NCBI GenBank assembly: GCA_022843445.1 | Contig: JALHNS010000012.1 | Coordinates: 1-42,697, forward strand | DNA from: Gemmata sp. | Lineage (GTDB): Bacteria > Planctomycetota > Planctomycetia > Gemmatales > Gemmataceae | Direction of reading: 5' to 3' | DNA length: 42,697 nt | In this document: one piece after another, positions 1 through 8,100 of the stretch | How positions within the stretch are numbered: position 1 is the stretch's first letter | Layout of the letters: each line of letters begins with the position of its first letter | Made by a program: the position numbers and the translations under genes | The notes under the pieces: model-generated | What the model saw: only the letters and a program-made list of their open reading frames with translations | The model's database searches: none | Told to the model about the DNA's origin: nothing

Positions 1-53
1 CGACTGTGCCGCCCGCGCCGCGCGGGAACCGCGCGGGAACCGCGCGCGCGCGG

Positions 54-82
54 TTGCTCGCGGGCCGGGCACCGGGTATCGT
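54..82 (+). promoter_or_regulatory. candidate promoter for the exported protein at 120
   Basis: TTGCTC at 54-59 and TATCGT at 77-82 are separated by 17 nt, and the -10-like box ends 37 nt before the ATG at 120. The -35 match is only 3 of 6, so this is a weak sigma70-type call. The same TATCGT box recurs at a similar distance before the small gene at 28615. The rest of 1-119 holds only short GC-rich direct repeats (two copies of CCGCGCGGGAA near 18-40) and no gene that I can support. Confidence 0.3.
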
Positions 83-119
83 CGTAAGTGGCTCTCCGCG
101 CACTTTCCGGGAGTACGGC

Positions 120-887
120 ATGAACGCGCGCTTCGACCGTCGCAGTTTTCTGAGCGCCGCGCTCGCCACGGTCGCGGTGCCGGGCGCGCTGCTCGCACAG
201 CCGAACACCGGCGAAAAGAAGATCGACCCGATCGATTTGCCGCTCGACAAGCCCGGCGTGTGGACGCTGCACTTCCGGTACAAGCCGCCGCGCATCGTCA
301 CGCTGAACGGCTTTGGCAAGGACGGCAAGCCGGAGAAGAAGGTCGTTTGGTACATGTGGTATCAGGTGTACAACAAGGGCAAAGAGGGCGAGAAGGTCGA
401 ACCGGTCACGTTCCTGCCGGAGTTCGAACTCGTCACCAAGGACCTGAACACCAGCCACTTGGACGAGCCGCAGCCGTTCTGCATCGATCAGCTGAACGAA
501 CTGGAGAACCCACAGAAGCACCCGAACCTGACGCTGCTCAGCAGCATCGCGATTTCGAAGCGGCCGATCCCGCCGACGCTGCCGGACGCCATCCCGCGGG
601 TCGTGACCGGGGCCGCGGTGTGGACCGACATGGCCGAGAAGGCACCCAAGACGAACAAGTTCAGCGTGTACGTCGTCGGCCTCTCGAACGGGCTGGCGAC
701 CGAAGAGCTGAAGACCGGCGAGAAGCTGATCAAGCGCAAGACGCTGCAAATCAACTTCGTGCGCCCCACCGACGACAACAAACCGCAGATCACCGACATC
801 CGGCCGGACGACGCGAACGGCCCGGCGGAGCAGTGGATCTACCGCACCGCGTCGGTGGCGAAGCCCATCGCGCCTAAGAAACCGTAA
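120..887 (+). CDS. exported protein of unknown function with Tat-like signal
   Basis: A 255-residue protein. The ATG at 120 is chosen over in-frame upstream starts because GGGAG lies about 7 nt before it and because it places a twin-arginine-like leader (DRRSFLSAALATVAVPGALLAQ region, RR at residues 7-8) at the N-terminus. The mature part is soluble, beta-rich looking and charged, with no catalytic motif that I recognise. It is probably exported by Tat and processed after LLAQ. It is monocistronic: a strong hairpin with a T-run follows 26 nt after the stop. I do not recognise the family beyond 'planctomycete secreted protein', so the function is unknown. Confidence 0.8.
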   Translation: MNARFDRRSFLSAALATVAVPGALLAQPNTGEKKIDPIDLPLDKPGVWTLHFRYKPPRIVTLNGFGKDGKPEKKVVWYMWYQVYNKGKEGEKVEPVTFLPEFELVTKDLNTSHLDEPQPFCIDQLNELENPQKHPNLTLLSSIAISKRPIPPTLPDAIPRVVTGAAVWTDMAEKAPKTNKFSVYVVGLSNGLATEELKTGEKLIKRKTLQINFVRPTDDNKPQITDIRPDDANGPAEQWIYRTASVAKPIAPKKP

Positions 888-908
888 CGCGCGATTCAGT
901 TGTTTTTC

Positions 909-981
909 TGGTGGCACAGGCTTTCCAGCCTGTGCCTTTTTTCTTTGCACAACAGCACAGGCGAGAAAGCCTGTGCCACCA
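909..981. repeat. inverted-repeat pair IR-A (two REP-like hairpins)
   Basis: Arms 909-925 and 965-981 are perfect 17-nt reverse complements. Each arm lies within its own hairpin: GGCACAGGCT-TTCC-AGCCTGTGCC at 913-936, and GCACAGGC/GCCTGTGC around 955-976. The element fills the gap between two same-direction genes. Confidence 0.85.
913..942 (+). terminator. intrinsic terminator after the exported protein gene
   Basis: A perfect 10-bp stem (913-922 with 927-936) with a TTCC loop is followed directly by six T (937-942), the classic rho-independent layout. It lies 26 nt after the stop at 887, so it should end the upstream transcript. It also forms the first half of IR-A. Confidence 0.75.
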
Positions 982-1008
982 AAGAGAAGTTGTTCGTACC
1001 ATTCGGGT

Positions 1009-2232
1009 ATGTCCCCACTTGTTGCTTCGTTGGTGCCGCTCGCGGTCGCGTACTTCGCGGGCGCGCTGCCGTTCGGCTACCTCGTCGGCCGCGCGCGCGG
1101 GGTGAACCTGTTCGCTGTCGGGAGCGGCAACATCGGCGCGACGAACGCGGCCCGCGTGCTGGGCAAACCGCTCGGCACGCTCGTGTTCGTGCTCGATTTC
1201 TTGAAGGGGGCAGTGCCGGTGGCGCTCGCGGTGCCGCTCGCTCGCGCGCTGAACGATGCCGCACCCGCGGCGCTCGGTTCGGCCGCCACTCTGCGCACGC
1301 TGTGCGCGGCGCTGGCGTTCTTGGGCCACCTGTTCCCGGTGTACTTGGGCTTTCGCGGCGGGAAGGGCATCGCGACCGGGGCCGGCACGGTGTTCGTCCT
1401 CGCACCGATCCCCGCGACGCTCGCGGTCACGGCTTGGGTAGTAGTGCTGTTCGCGTCGCGTGCCGTGTCGCTGGCATCGCTGGCCGCAGTGAGCGCGCTG
1501 GTTCTCGCGCACCTCGTGCGAACTGCCGCGCCGTTCGGTGACGGCGCGCTGCCGATCACGCTGTATCTAGTACTCGGTACGCTCATGGTACTCGTGAAGC
1601 ACCGCGCGAACGTGAAGCGGTTGCTCGCGGGCACGGAAAACCGGATCGGAGACTTCGGGATGCGCGAAACGGTCGTGCGTGGCGTTCACGTGCTGGCGCT
1701 GGGTCTGTGGTTCGGAGGCGCGGCGTTCTTCAACTTCGGCACCGCACTGCCGATCTTCGATTCGTTCAAACAGGTGGTGAACGCCGGCCCGAGCGACCGC
1801 ACCGCGAACCAAACGATCATCAGCCCCGATGCGCCGGATGAGAAGAAAGCGGCGCTGTCGAGCGCGCTGGCGGGTTCGGCGGTGGGTCCGGTGTTCCCGC
1901 GATACTTCGCCATGCAAGCGGTCTGCGGCGCGCTCGCGTTCGTTACTGCGCTAAGTTGGTGGAAGGCCGGTCGCGCGCACCGCGTGCGCGTCATCGTGGT
2001 TGCGCTCGCGGTGGCGACGGTTGCAATCGGTTGGCAGCTCTCGAACTATGTGAGCGCAATCCGCTTCGCGCGCTTCAGCCCGGACGCGGCGATTGCGGAC
2101 GCCGCGAAAGCGGCGTTCGGCCCGTGGCACTTGGCGAGCCTCGCCCTCAGTGGCGTCACTGTGCTGCTCGCGGGCGCGGCGCTGGCGCTCGCGGCGAAGA
2201 TGCCGGAGGGTGAACAGCGGAGCGCTACTTGA
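1009..2232 (+). CDS. plsY: PlsY glycerol-3-phosphate acyltransferase fused to a C-terminal DUF4149-like membrane domain
   Basis: A 407-residue polytopic membrane protein. Residues 1 to about 214 are PlsY, which transfers acyl from acyl-phosphate to glycerol-3-phosphate in the first step of phospholipid synthesis. All three PlsY motifs are visible: GSGNIGATN (38-46), GFRGGKG (114-120) and KHRANVKRL (197-205). A standard PlsY ends about here. This one continues through GMRE into about 190 more residues with around four hydrophobic segments, starting VLALGLWFGGAAFFNFGTAL. That part resembles DUF4149/TMEM205-like membrane domains (family match is inference). The ATG at 1009 is preferred because the upstream in-frame start at 973 lies inside IR-A. 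The role of the added domain is unknown. The frame is continuous and there is no stop or internal ribosome site at the junction. Confidence 0.88.
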   Translation: MSPLVASLVPLAVAYFAGALPFGYLVGRARGVNLFAVGSGNIGATNAARVLGKPLGTLVFVLDFLKGAVPVALAVPLARALNDAAPAALGSAATLRTLCAALAFLGHLFPVYLGFRGGKGIATGAGTVFVLAPIPATLAVTAWVVVLFASRAVSLASLAAVSALVLAHLVRTAAPFGDGALPITLYLVLGTLMVLVKHRANVKRLLAGTENRIGDFGMRETVVRGVHVLALGLWFGGAAFFNFGTALPIFDSFKQVVNAGPSDRTANQTIISPDAPDEKKAALSSALAGSAVGPVFPRYFAMQAVCGALAFVTALSWWKAGRAHRVRVIVVALAVATVAIGWQLSNYVSAIRFARFSPDAAIADAAKAAFGPWHLASLALSGVTVLLAGAALALAAKMPEGEQRSAT

Positions 2233-2265
2233 TTCGCGCAGCTTCGGTCGGTGCCCGGAGTACCG

Positions 2266-2406
2266 CTCACCCGGCCTCGAAGACTCGGCCACCCTCTCCC
2301 ACGCTTCGCGGGGAGAGGGCCTGACGAAGACCGCGTGCGTTTTTTGTTTTGCCCTGTCACCACGTCAGTGCGGGAGAGGGGGTCCGAGTCTTCGAGGCCG
2401 GGTGAG
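2266..2406. repeat. inverted repeat IR-B between convergent genes
   Basis: Arms 2266-2288 and 2384-2406 are perfect 23-nt reverse complements around a 95-nt spacer. The spacer holds a second hairpin (CCCTCTCC with GGAGAGGG near 2292-2319). It sits between plsY (+) and the oxidoreductase (-) and could act as a bidirectional terminator, although no long T-run follows. Confidence 0.85.
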
Positions 2407-2435
2407 GGGTTCTTGGGGATAGAAGAGGCTTCGCC

Positions 2436-3698
2436 TCACGAATACCGCGTTACGCCCGCGACCGCAATTGTCGGTTGCGCGAGTTTCGCGTCCCATTCGT
2501 ACTTCGGCGGCGACAGGTCTTCCTTCGACTCCAGCGCCATCTTCCACGTGATCTCTTGACCGGTGTACGCGGCCGTGCGGCCCATGATCGCCAGCAGCGT
2601 GCTGTGCGCCATGTACTCGCCGTTGTTGATCGGCTTCCCGGCCCGGATGCTCGCGAATAGCTCGTTGTGTTCCGTTTGGTACATGTCGCCCGAATCGCCC
2701 TCGAACACCCAGTCGAGCTTCTCGGACTTGATCGTGATGCCGTTCGTGCGCTCGGAGAGCAGCGCCTGCCCGCGCTCGCCCAGCACGCGGGCGCTCAGGT
2801 CGCCTTTCGTCTTCGGGTGCTGCCGCGTGTTGCTCACGAGTCGCGCGCCGTTCGCGTACTCGTACACCACGCTGAAGTGGTCGTAGATGTTGCCGTATTC
2901 GGTGCCGGTCAGCACGCTCCGCCCGCCCATCCCGATCGCCTTCGCCGGGTACTTGTCGCCCATCACCCACGCGCACACGTCCAAGAAGTGGATGTGCTGC
3001 TCGACGTTGAAATCGCCCGACAGCCACGTGAAGTTGTACCAGTTGCGCATCTGGTACGTCATGTCGCTCCAGTCCGGTTGGCGCGGCTTCGCCCACCGGC
3101 CGCCGCGGTAGTCGTTGGCGAACAGCGCCACCGGGTTGCCGATCGCGCCGTCGCGCACGCGCTTCACCGCTTCGCGGAAGCCGGCGTCGAACCGCAGACA
3201 CAGTCCGGACACTACGGAGAGGCTCTTCTTCTTCGCTTCGGCGCACGACGCGAGTACGGAACGCACGCCGGGCGCGTCCACCGCGACGGGCTTCTCGCAG
3301 AAGACGTGCTTGCCCGCGTCCACCGCGGCCTTCAGGTGAATCGGGCGGAAGTGCGGCGTGCTGCACAGCAGCACCACGTCGCACCGCGCGATCACTTCCT
3401 TGTACGCCTCGAACCCGACGAACTGCGCATCGGGCTTCACATCGATCTTGCCCTTCAGCGCGGCTTTGCTGTTGAGGTTCTTGAGGCTGGTTTCGATGCG
3501 ATCCGCGAAGGCGTCGGCCATCGCGACGAACTTCACGTTCTTGTCGGCGAGCAGCGCTTGCGTGGCGGCCCCGGTGCCGCGGTCGCCGCACCCGATGAGG
3601 CCGACTTTGAGCGTGTCATCGCCGGCGGCGAACAGGCCCGGTGCGGCAGCGGCAGCGACGGCGGACGCGGCGATGAACTGGCGGCGCGAAGTGGACAT
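2436..3698 (-). CDS. Gfo/Idh/MocA-family oxidoreductase with Tat signal
   Basis: A 420-residue NAD(P)-dependent dehydrogenase of the family that acts on sugars, inositols and their derivatives; the substrate cannot be read from sequence. The ATG at 3698 gives the leader MSTSRRQFIAASAVAAAAAP with RR at 5-6, typical of planctomycete members exported through Tat. The Rossmann motif GLIGCGDRGTG is at about 33-43. The EKP motif (HVFCEKPVAVD) and the later HIHFLDVCAWVMG segment with the conserved His are present. A longer in-frame start at 3866 would cross IR-C and remove the leader from the N-terminus, so it was rejected. The gene is separated from the minus-strand operon upstream by IR-C and is likely transcribed alone. 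Confidence 0.9.
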   Translation of the reverse strand: MSTSRRQFIAASAVAAAAAPGLFAAGDDTLKVGLIGCGDRGTGAATQALLADKNVKFVAMADAFADRIETSLKNLNSKAALKGKIDVKPDAQFVGFEAYKEVIARCDVVLLCSTPHFRPIHLKAAVDAGKHVFCEKPVAVDAPGVRSVLASCAEAKKKSLSVVSGLCLRFDAGFREAVKRVRDGAIGNPVALFANDYRGGRWAKPRQPDWSDMTYQMRNWYNFTWLSGDFNVEQHIHFLDVCAWVMGDKYPAKAIGMGGRSVLTGTEYGNIYDHFSVVYEYANGARLVSNTRQHPKTKGDLSARVLGERGQALLSERTNGITIKSEKLDWVFEGDSGDMYQTEHNELFASIRAGKPINNGEYMAHSTLLAIMGRTAAYTGQEITWKMALESKEDLSPPKYEWDAKLAQPTIAVAGVTRYS

Positions 3699-3770
3699 GG
3701 CAGCGGCTCCGAGAGAGGGAAGGGTGCGCCGATGATACCGCGGCGCGGGCGGCGCGCGAAGCGTGCGCTT

Positions 3771-3840
3771 CCCGGGACCGCGGGCGTCTCGCCCGCGCGA
3801 ATCGTGTGGGCCGTGCGGCCGAGACGGCCGCGGTCCCGGG
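3771..3840. repeat. inverted-repeat pair IR-C with covarying arms
   Basis: Arms 3771-3796 and 3815-3840 are 26-nt reverse complements with two differences. Arm 1 folds as a hairpin around TCT (GGGCG-TCT-CGCCC core) and arm 2 around AGA (GGCCG-AGA-CGGCC core). The two differences sit opposite each other in the unit hairpin (G-C in one arm, C-G in the other). Arm 2 ends 1 nt before the stop of the FAD oxidoreductase gene (3842). Confidence 0.85.
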
Positions 3841-3841
3841 A

Positions 3842-4822
3842 TCAGCCCGCGCGAACGGGCAGCCACCGGCGCACGTCCACTTCGGGGTCGAGCGGCCCGC
3901 CGTCGCAGAGGTGCGCGGCGAGCAGTTCGGCGAAGAACGGCGCGAGGAGCGAGCCTTTCGAGCCGAGGCCGTTGAAGAACGCGACGCGCGCGTTCCGCGG
4001 GTGCGTACCGAGTGCTGGCTTGCCCGCGTCGATCACCGGCCGCACCGCGGCGTCGCGCCCCACCACTTCAAACGGCACGCTCAGCACCGCGCGCAGCTTC
4101 GCTTCGAGTTCCGCGCGCGCTTCGGGCGTGGGGTGCGTGTCCAGCGGGTTCCAAGTGTAAGTCGCGCCGAGGCGGTACAGGTGTTCGCCGACCGGTGCGA
4201 GCCAGCCGCCAAAGTGAATCACACGTTCCTCGCGCAAGTCCGGCACGCGCACGGTCAGAATCTCGCCCTTCGCGGCGTTCCACGCGAGATCGCCGAACCA
4301 CGGGTCCTCGCGCGGGGCGAACCCGGTGCAGAACACGACGGTCGCGCCCGGCAGCGGCGCGCCGGGGTCGAAGTCGTAGCGCTCGTAGATGCCCTGCGCG
4401 CGGAACGCCTCGCGCGACGCATCGAGGTACGCGCACACGTCGAGCCGCGCCGCGGGCATCTCGAACGCGCCAAGTGGCGCGCGAAACCCGACCGGCACTC
4501 CGCACAGCGCGCCGCGCCAGCGCTCGCGTTCGGCTTCGCTTTGGAACAGGCGCACCGCAGGCGCTTCGCGGAAGAACGACCGACCGAGTTCGGTTTCGCG
4601 TTCGCGGTAGAAGGCGCGCGCCGCAGGGAACAACTCGCCCCAGCGCCAAGAGTCCGCGAGCCGCTTCCCGGTGATCGGCGTGAGCAATCCCGCCGCGACG
4701 CGCGACGCGCGGTTCCCGGCTTCGCGGTCGAAGACGCGCACGCGCGCGTTGCGCTTCAAGAGCGCCCACGCGAGCGCGGTGCCCGCCAAGCCCTGCCCGA
4801 CGATGACGAACTCGGCGGTCAT
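3842..4822 (-). CDS. FAD-dependent oxidoreductase (DAO superfamily, MnmC C-domain-like)
   Basis: A 326-residue flavoprotein. The N-terminal dinucleotide motif VIVGQGLAGTALAWAL (6-21) is followed by FDRE and the SRVAAGLLTPITG segment (40-52), which is typical of D-amino-acid-oxidase-like proteins related to the oxidase half of MnmC. The C-terminal GLGSKGSLLAP segment matches the FAD-closing motif. It probably oxidises a secondary or primary amine; the substrate is unknown, and no MnmC methyltransferase half is present. The ATG at 4822 overlaps the TGA of the preceding gene (ATGA), so the two are translationally coupled. It is the last gene of the five-gene minus-strand operon that begins at 7845. 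Confidence 0.87.
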   Translation of the reverse strand: MTAEFVIVGQGLAGTALAWALLKRNARVRVFDREAGNRASRVAAGLLTPITGKRLADSWRWGELFPAARAFYRERETELGRSFFREAPAVRLFQSEAERERWRGALCGVPVGFRAPLGAFEMPAARLDVCAYLDASREAFRAQGIYERYDFDPGAPLPGATVVFCTGFAPREDPWFGDLAWNAAKGEILTVRVPDLREERVIHFGGWLAPVGEHLYRLGATYTWNPLDTHPTPEARAELEAKLRAVLSVPFEVVGRDAAVRPVIDAGKPALGTHPRNARVAFFNGLGSKGSLLAPFFAELLAAHLCDGGPLDPEVDVRRWLPVRAG

Positions 4823-5109
4823 GTGGCGGACGTGAGTTCGGCTTCGAGGTCCGCGCGGCGGGCGAGTTGCTTGTCGCGCGCGCCGCGCGCGAGGTCGTAC
4901 ACGCCCGGTGCGTCGAGCACTTCGCCGAGCGTGAGGTGGCACGCGGCGCGCTTCGCCACCGCGCGCGCGTACTGTGACGGCAAGCACGCGGCACACGCGA
5001 GTGCGTAGGTTTTCAGTTCCTGCGTGGTGCCGTCGCTCCACCGGGCCGCGACCTTGAACGCGGCCGGCGCGGAACACGCACACAGCACCGGGTACGGCGA
5101 CATCGGCAT
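4819..5109 (-). CDS. small Cys-rich protein, unknown function
   Basis: A 96-residue protein with cysteines at 10, 12, 39, 42 and 57. The CxC...CxxC pattern suggests a small metal-binding (zinc) fold, but this is inference. The C-terminal third is charged and helical. Two in-frame ATGs lie at 5109 and 5103; the first is used here, without strong support for either. The stop overlaps the start of the FAD oxidoreductase by 4 nt and the upstream DUF4240 gene ends 12 nt before it, so it belongs to the operon. The tight coupling suggests a partner of the oxidoreductase. Confidence 0.75.
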   Translation of the reverse strand: MPMSPYPVLCACSAPAAFKVAARWSDGTTQELKTYALACAACLPSQYARAVAKRAACHLTLGEVLDAPGVYDLARGARDKQLARRADLEAELTSAT

Positions 5110-5121
5110 CGGCCCGCTCCG

Positions 5122-5676
5122 TCAGTCGTTGTTGTTGCCGTCGCGCGCGAGGTACAGCGCCGCGAGCCGCGGGTACTTTTTGCGCATCGTGCGGTCGCTG
5201 TCGAAGTTCCACCCGCGCCCGAGCTTCGGCAGCGGCTCGCGCTTCGGGAACTGCGCGTCGAACGCGGCGCGCCACGCGTCGTAGCGGCCCTCGTCTTCGC
5301 CGATTCCCGTTGCGGCGAAGTACGCGTCCATCGCCGGGTAGCACTCGCAACTCGCTTCGTCTTCTTCGGGATCGACGACGTCCGCGAGCGAGTCCGGGTT
5401 CTTCAGTGCCGCGTCGTACACCTTCTTGCCCTGAAGGATGAGCCACGAGCGGAAGTCGATGAACCCGTCGTCGGAGCAGCCGCCGTTGATGAGGTATGCC
5501 GCTCCCCACAGCGCCCACGAGTACGCGCGTTTGCCGTAGCGGTCCCAGATGTTCTGGAACGCGAGGATTTCGGCGGGGCGCAGCTTCGCCAGCCGCGCGG
5601 TGAGGCGCTCCACGTGCGCCTCCGGGTCGGCGCGCCGGCTCTTCTCGATGTGCTCCCAGAACTCGGCTTGCGTCAC
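5122..5676 (-). CDS. DUF4240 domain protein
   Basis: A 184-residue cytosolic protein. Nearly its full length matches the DUF4240 pattern: MTQAEFWEHIE at the start, then the conserved WALWGAAYLINGGCSDDGF region and FRSWLILQGKKVYDAAL, NPDSLAD. Members occur mostly next to other small unknown proteins; no reaction is established. The start is GTG at 5676 with GAGGAGGG about 6 nt before it. A Cys pair (CEC) lies near residues 109-111. It follows the HEAT-repeat gene by 12 nt in the operon. Confidence 0.85.
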   Translation of the reverse strand: MTQAEFWEHIEKSRRADPEAHVERLTARLAKLRPAEILAFQNIWDRYGKRAYSWALWGAAYLINGGCSDDGFIDFRSWLILQGKKVYDAALKNPDSLADVVDPEEDEASCECYPAMDAYFAATGIGEDEGRYDAWRAAFDAQFPKREPLPKLGRGWNFDSDRTMRKKYPRLAALYLARDGNNND

Positions 5677-5688
5677 GAAGCACCCTCC

Positions 5689-6960
5689 TCAAATCCCCAG
5701 CAGTTTGCGGCCGGCTTTCGCGGTGCGGCGCTTCGGGGCGCGCGCGTCGTTGTTCACTTCCAGTTCCCAGCAGCAGTGCAGCCCGTACACGTCTTCGGCG
5801 CTCAGGTCCGGCGTCGATTCGCCGAACAGCGCGAAGGTGATCGAGCCGACCATGCCGATGCCCACCGTGTCGCTGCCGTCGTCTTCGCGGCCCGCGTAGG
5901 TGTACTTGAACAGCCACACGCGGCGGGTGTCGTTGGTCGGGAACCAGTCCAATTCGCGGGTGTCGAACAGTTCGATCTCGGAGGGTGGCGCGCCGAATTC
6001 CTGCGGGTGCGCGAGCCAACTGCACATCTGTGCCATCGCTTCGAAGTTCGGTTCGCGCGCGGGGGCCGGTACGCGGTCGGCCTTGCCCAACTCTTCGAGG
6101 TACGCGACGGCCCGCCCGGCCGTGCGCGGGTCTTCGCACGCGCGCGCGAGGAACTTCAGCCCGGCCGTGCCGCCGCGGTACGCGCTCGCCCACGCCGCTT
6201 CCATCTGCACTTGGGCGTCGGCGTGATCCAGCGCCAGCGCCGCGAGCGCGTCGCGGGCCTTCGTGCCGACGAACGGCAGCGCCGCGGCGGCGCTCACCGC
6301 GTAGCTGAAGTTGCCGGGGTCGCTATCCGTGAGCCACGCTTCCAGCCGCGCGCGCCCGCCGGCGGTATCGAACGGGTGCTTCTTCAACCGATCGGCGCGC
6401 GCGAGCGCGTTACACAAATCGAGGTACGCGATCGCGGCGAAGTGCGTCGGCAGCGGGTCGCGCAGCGCGTCCGCCGTTGCGGCCGCCTGCGGGTGGTTCT
6501 CTTGCGCGAACAGCCCGAACACCACTTCCCACATGTATTCGTCCGGGAACGCCCGCACCGCGGCGGCGATTCGCGGCACCGCTTCGGCTCGCGCGTACAG
6601 GGCGAACATCTTGCAGCACATCATTAGCGGGTGCGGGTCCGCGCCTTCCACCGCGAGCGCCGCGTCGAAGAGGCGCTCGAGTTCGGGAACGCCGCGATCA
6701 CGCAGCGCGCGGGTCGCGTCTTCGGTCGCGTCGTTCTGAAACAGCAGGGCGAGGTGATAGAGGAACGACTCGCTGCCGCGCTGCGCGATCAGCTTCGCGC
6801 CGTCCGGTTGCTCAGCGAGGACCGCGATCAGCCCTTCGGCGTCGGCGAGCGCGAGTTCCGCGTCGTTCCACGGCTCGAGTGCGGCGTCGGCGCGGTCCGG
6901 GCGGTTCGCCTTCAGCACCTTCCGCAGCGCGTCGGCGAGTGAGGCTTTCTTGCGGGCCAT
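5689..6960 (-). CDS. HEAT-like repeat protein
   Basis: A 423-residue protein made mostly of short amphipathic helix pairs rich in Ala and Leu (about residues 60-320), the pattern of a HEAT/Armadillo-type solenoid used for protein binding. The C-terminal 100 residues differ: they look like an alpha/beta domain (DTVGIGMVGSITFALFGEST...CCWELEVNN) followed by a basic tail ending KAGRKLLGI. No catalytic motif is seen. It lies 24 nt after the TatD-like gene and 12 nt before the DUF4240 gene in the same operon, so a scaffolding role for the neighbours is possible but not shown. Confidence 0.75.
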   Translation of the reverse strand: MARKKASLADALRKVLKANRPDRADAALEPWNDAELALADAEGLIAVLAEQPDGAKLIAQRGSESFLYHLALLFQNDATEDATRALRDRGVPELERLFDAALAVEGADPHPLMMCCKMFALYARAEAVPRIAAAVRAFPDEYMWEVVFGLFAQENHPQAAATADALRDPLPTHFAAIAYLDLCNALARADRLKKHPFDTAGGRARLEAWLTDSDPGNFSYAVSAAAALPFVGTKARDALAALALDHADAQVQMEAAWASAYRGGTAGLKFLARACEDPRTAGRAVAYLEELGKADRVPAPAREPNFEAMAQMCSWLAHPQEFGAPPSEIELFDTRELDWFPTNDTRRVWLFKYTYAGREDDGSDTVGIGMVGSITFALFGESTPDLSAEDVYGLHCCWELEVNNDARAPKRRTAKAGRKLLGI

Positions 6961-6984
6961 CGGGTTCTCTGTGAGGGTGTCGTG

Positions 6985-7845
6985 TCAGTACCCGGCTTTC
7001 GCGGTCGCGGCCTTCGCGACGCCGTTCGCACTCGGTTCGGGCGGCCACTCCTTCCAGTTGTTCGCCTGCTTCCAGAAGCAGAGCGGGTTGTCGAACACCA
7101 CCTTCTTGATGTCCGCGGCGCTGTGCCCGCGGCGCTTCATTTCTTGAATCAGTTCGGGCACCGCGAGCGGGTCCGATTTGCCCCAGTCGCCCGCCGAGTT
7201 CGCCATGATGCGGTCGGTGCCGACCATCTCGATAATGTCGCACGCCCGCGCCGGCGTGCACTTCGTGGTGGGGTAGAGGGTCATCCCGCACCAGAAGCCG
7301 TTGTCGAGCGCGAGTTTCACCGTGTGCTCTTCGACGTGATCGACGCACACGCGGTGCGGCTTGATGCGCGAATCGCCCTTGAGCATGTCCACGATCATCC
7401 GCGTGCCCTTGTACTTGTCTTCAAGGTGCGGGGTGTGAATCAGGATCAGTTCGTCGGTCTTCGCGGCGAGGTCCAAGTGCTCTTGGAAGATGATGGCTTC
7501 GTTGCGGGTGTTCTTGTTGAGGCCGATTTCGCCGATGCCGAGCACCCCGGGCCGGTTCAGGAACTCTGGGATCATCGCGATCACCTCGCGCGACAGGCTC
7601 ACGTTCTCGGCTTCCTTCGCGTTGATGCACAGCCACGAGTAGTGGCGGATGCCGAACTGCGCGGCCCGCTTCGGCTCGAACTCGGTGAGGTGGCGGAAGT
7701 AGTCGTGGAACCCCTGCGCGCTCCCGCGATCGAACCCGGCCCAGAACGCCGGTTCCGAAATGGCGGCGCACTGCGCGTAGGCCATCCGCTGGTAGTCGTC
7801 GGTGGTGCGCGAGATCATGTGGATGTGCGGGTCGATGTACTGCAC
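6985..7845 (-). CDS. TatD-like metal-dependent hydrolase
   Basis: A 286-residue TIM-barrel amidohydrolase-type protein. Metal ligands of the TatD group are visible: DPHIH at 5-9 (HxH), GIGEIGLN (Glu), LIHTPH, CVDHVEEH and NSAGDWGKSDPL (Asp). TatD proteins are Mg-dependent nucleases or related phosphoester/amide hydrolases; the exact substrate is unknown. The start is GTG at 7845, because this is the only start that keeps the HxH strand near the N-terminus; GAGG lies about 9 nt upstream. An open frame continues upstream to 8391 but is antisense to the FHA gene. This is the first gene of the operon running to 3842. Confidence 0.87.
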   Translation of the reverse strand: MQYIDPHIHMISRTTDDYQRMAYAQCAAISEPAFWAGFDRGSAQGFHDYFRHLTEFEPKRAAQFGIRHYSWLCINAKEAENVSLSREVIAMIPEFLNRPGVLGIGEIGLNKNTRNEAIIFQEHLDLAAKTDELILIHTPHLEDKYKGTRMIVDMLKGDSRIKPHRVCVDHVEEHTVKLALDNGFWCGMTLYPTTKCTPARACDIIEMVGTDRIMANSAGDWGKSDPLAVPELIQEMKRRGHSAADIKKVVFDNPLCFWKQANNWKEWPPEPSANGVAKAATAKAGY

Positions 7846-7925
7846 GGCGCGCCCTCGTCTGTGCGGGTTCTCCTCACACAGGATACCGCGCCGAAGGTGG
7901 TGAAGGAACGGCCGCCCCCGGCCGG

Positions 7926-7931
7926 TACAAT
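7926..7931 (+). promoter_or_regulatory. candidate -10 box in the divergent gap before the FHA gene
   Basis: The 255-nt gap 7846-8100 between the divergent TatD-like and FHA genes holds no ORF that I support. TACAAT at 7926-7931 is a good -10 match on the plus strand, but I see no convincing -35, and the leader would be 170 nt. TTAGGAT at 8024-8030, closer to the start, is an alternative. Confidence 0.22.
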
Positions 7932-8100
7932 CCGCGCGCGCCGGATGTCCGGTTCGGGCCGGCCGGTGCGTTTGTACCGGCGGAGTGCGCCCGCGTTCCC
8001 ACTGGCGTTCCGGCCGGCGTGAGTTAGGATGAAGCGAAAGGGATCGTCCGCGTTCACACATCATTCGTTCGTCGGATTCCTGTTGTAGCGAGGCACCATC

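Noticed and set aside
2667-4160. Plus-strand open frame of nearly 500 codons opposite the Gfo/Idh/MocA gene
   Set aside because: Antisense to a clear Tat-exported oxidoreductase and crosses IR-C; the translation is His/Arg/Val-rich shadow sequence.
4823-6193. In-frame N-terminal extension of the FAD oxidoreductase to 6193
   Set aside because: It would run through three other minus-strand genes in another frame, gives Arg-rich low-quality sequence, and ignores the ATGA coupling at 4822.
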